This document shows positions 63,383 through 64,000 of a stretch of 64,000 bases of DNA, piece by piece (position 1 is the stretch's first letter; the number at the start of each line of letters is the position of its first letter). The translations under genes and the position numbers were made by a program. The stretch spans positions 6,035 through 70,034 of the forward strand of contig PLRJ01000236.1 in the NCBI GenBank assembly GCA_003163855.1. The letters are read 5' to 3'. A model generated the notes under the pieces. That model made no database searches. It had not been told where the DNA came from and saw only the letters and a list, made by a program, of their open reading frames with translations. This DNA comes from Bryobacterales bacterium (GTDB lineage: Bacteria > Acidobacteriota > Terriglobia > Bryobacterales > Bryobacteraceae).

Positions 63383-64000
63383 AGGTTCTATTACTCAACC
63401 AGTTCTTCTGGCCGGACTCCGCCGCCACCAGCCAGCTTCTTACTGACTTGGCAACAGGCTTGAAAGATCTCGGCCATGAGGTTCATGTGATCTGTGCTGC
63501 TGAAGGCTATGCGCTTGCCGATTCGTCGGCTGATGATCCGGGCGTCGTTATTCATCGCGTTCATGCGCTACCGTTCGTTCGAGGCAAACTGGGCCGTGCG
63601 CTCTCGTATATCTCCTTTTTTGTAGCCAGCGCCCTGCGCGGGTTGCTGATACCGGGTGTGGATCTTGTCATTACACTTACTACTCCGCCCCTGTTATCAA
63701 TCATTGGTACCGCTATAAAGTCACTGCGTGGCTGCCGGCACTTTATCTGGGAGATGGATGTTTATCCTGATGTCGCTGTGGACCTCAAGTACATCAAGCC
63801 CGGCGGTCTTGTTGAGCGGTTAGCCGGCTTCCTTCTGGATCTCTCTCGTTCCAGGTCCGATGGCATCTTAGCGCTCGGTGAGTGCATGCGGAAGCGGCTC
63901 TTAGCGCGCGGTGTTCTGCCCTCCAAGGTGCACATTGCCGACAACTGGGCCAACGGCAAGCTGATTCGCCCCGTTCTTCGTTCACCCTCGTCCAAGGCTC
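63379..64000 (+). CDS. WcaI-like GT4 glycosyltransferase, N-terminal part (runs off right edge)
   Basis: The frame from the ATG at 63379 (overlapping the wcaF stop as ATGA) is open to the window end, 207 codons. It reads MKVLLLNQFFWPDSAATSQ, then LLTDLATGLKDLGHEVHVIC, VITLTTPPLLS and FIWEMDVYPDVAVDLKYI. This is the N-terminal GT-B half of WcaI-type glycosyltransferases, which follow WcaF in many clusters. The donor-binding half lies outside the window. Confidence 0.85.
   Translation, partial: MKVLLLNQFFWPDSAATSQLLTDLATGLKDLGHEVHVICAAEGYALADSSADDPGVVIHRVHALPFVRGKLGRALSYISFFVASALRGLLIPGVDLVITLTTPPLLSIIGTAIKSLRGCRHFIWEMDVYPDVAVDLKYIKPGGLVERLAGFLLDLSRSRSDGILALGECMRKRLLARGVLPSKVHIADNWANGKLIRPVLRSPSSKA

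Overview
The window is about 64 kb of bacterial chromosome with moderately high GC. It most likely comes from an Acidobacteriota genome of the Terriglobia/Bryobacterales (Solibacter-like) kind. That placement is inferred from gene families: an Oar-type TonB receptor with a carboxypeptidase-regulatory N-domain, a giant beta-propeller sensor kinase, a YVTN-propeller relic, an acidobacterial-type mandelonitrile-lyase-like cupin, and CCxxxGKHHCMM small secreted proteins. No rRNA or taxonomic marker is present. I see no integrase, transposase, phage gene or CRISPR array.

Layout. (1) 1-8074: the first codons of a divergent response regulator at the left edge, a leucine-rich-repeat protein, a small membrane protein, a secreted CE1-type esterase, a decayed YVTN-propeller pseudogene, an IMPase-family phosphatase, and a five-gene minus-strand operon (unknown 85-residue protein, Bcr/CflA exporter, DUF2490-like outer-membrane protein, isochorismatase-like protein lacking its cysteine, F420-reductase-like protein). 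(2) 8200-13629: a NarL-type response regulator with its propeller histidine kinase, a secreted FKBP isomerase, then tRNA-Tyr and tRNA-Thr. (3) 13565-17132: a minus-strand cupin-SDR-CMD-DUF2255 operon with a divergent AraC regulator; the DUF2255 gene ends inside the antisense of tRNA-Thr. (4) 17146-21515: a cysteine-rich small exported protein, an Oar-type TonB receptor and a BNR/Asp-box protein with a CQCC motif, possibly a metal-related set. (5) 21493-24609: glycerol facilitator, Lnt-like acyltransferase and glycerophosphodiesterase, lipid-related genes that overlap convergently. (6) 24631-29695: a tight plus-strand operon of esterase, ATP-grasp, GCS2 carboxylate-amine ligase, M29 aminopeptidase and an ATP-grasp-like protein, followed by phosphoglucomutase. 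This looks like an uncharacterised peptide or amide ligation pathway. (7) 31624-34476: Tat-exported GH51 arabinofuranosidase and a membrane acyltransferase.

(8) 34622-64000 (continuing past the edge): a large Wzx/Wzy-type exopolysaccharide locus. It starts with a NusG-paralogue antiterminator. It then has the Wzz/BY-kinase, a Wzy-like polymerase, a WecA-like initiating transferase with an extra C-terminal domain, two paralogous GT-C-like membrane proteins flanking a UDP-galactopyranose-mutase-like flavoprotein, an epimerase, a third GT-C protein, a minus-strand glycosyltransferase and the Wza-like export protein. Next come three related secreted putative glycan hydrolases of no family I recognise, the flippase, four GT4 glycosyltransferases, a WcaF-like acetyltransferase and a fifth, truncated GT4. 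The initiating transferase loads a sugar phosphate on undecaprenyl phosphate, the GTs extend the unit, the flippase moves it, and Wzy, the BY-kinase and the export protein polymerise and secrete it. The secreted hydrolase-like proteins are good candidates for trimming or releasing that polymer.

The strongest candidates for something undescribed are the ATP-grasp/GCS2/M29 operon and the three-member hydrolase-like family in the polysaccharide locus. All functions are read from sequence motifs by eye; no database search was possible.
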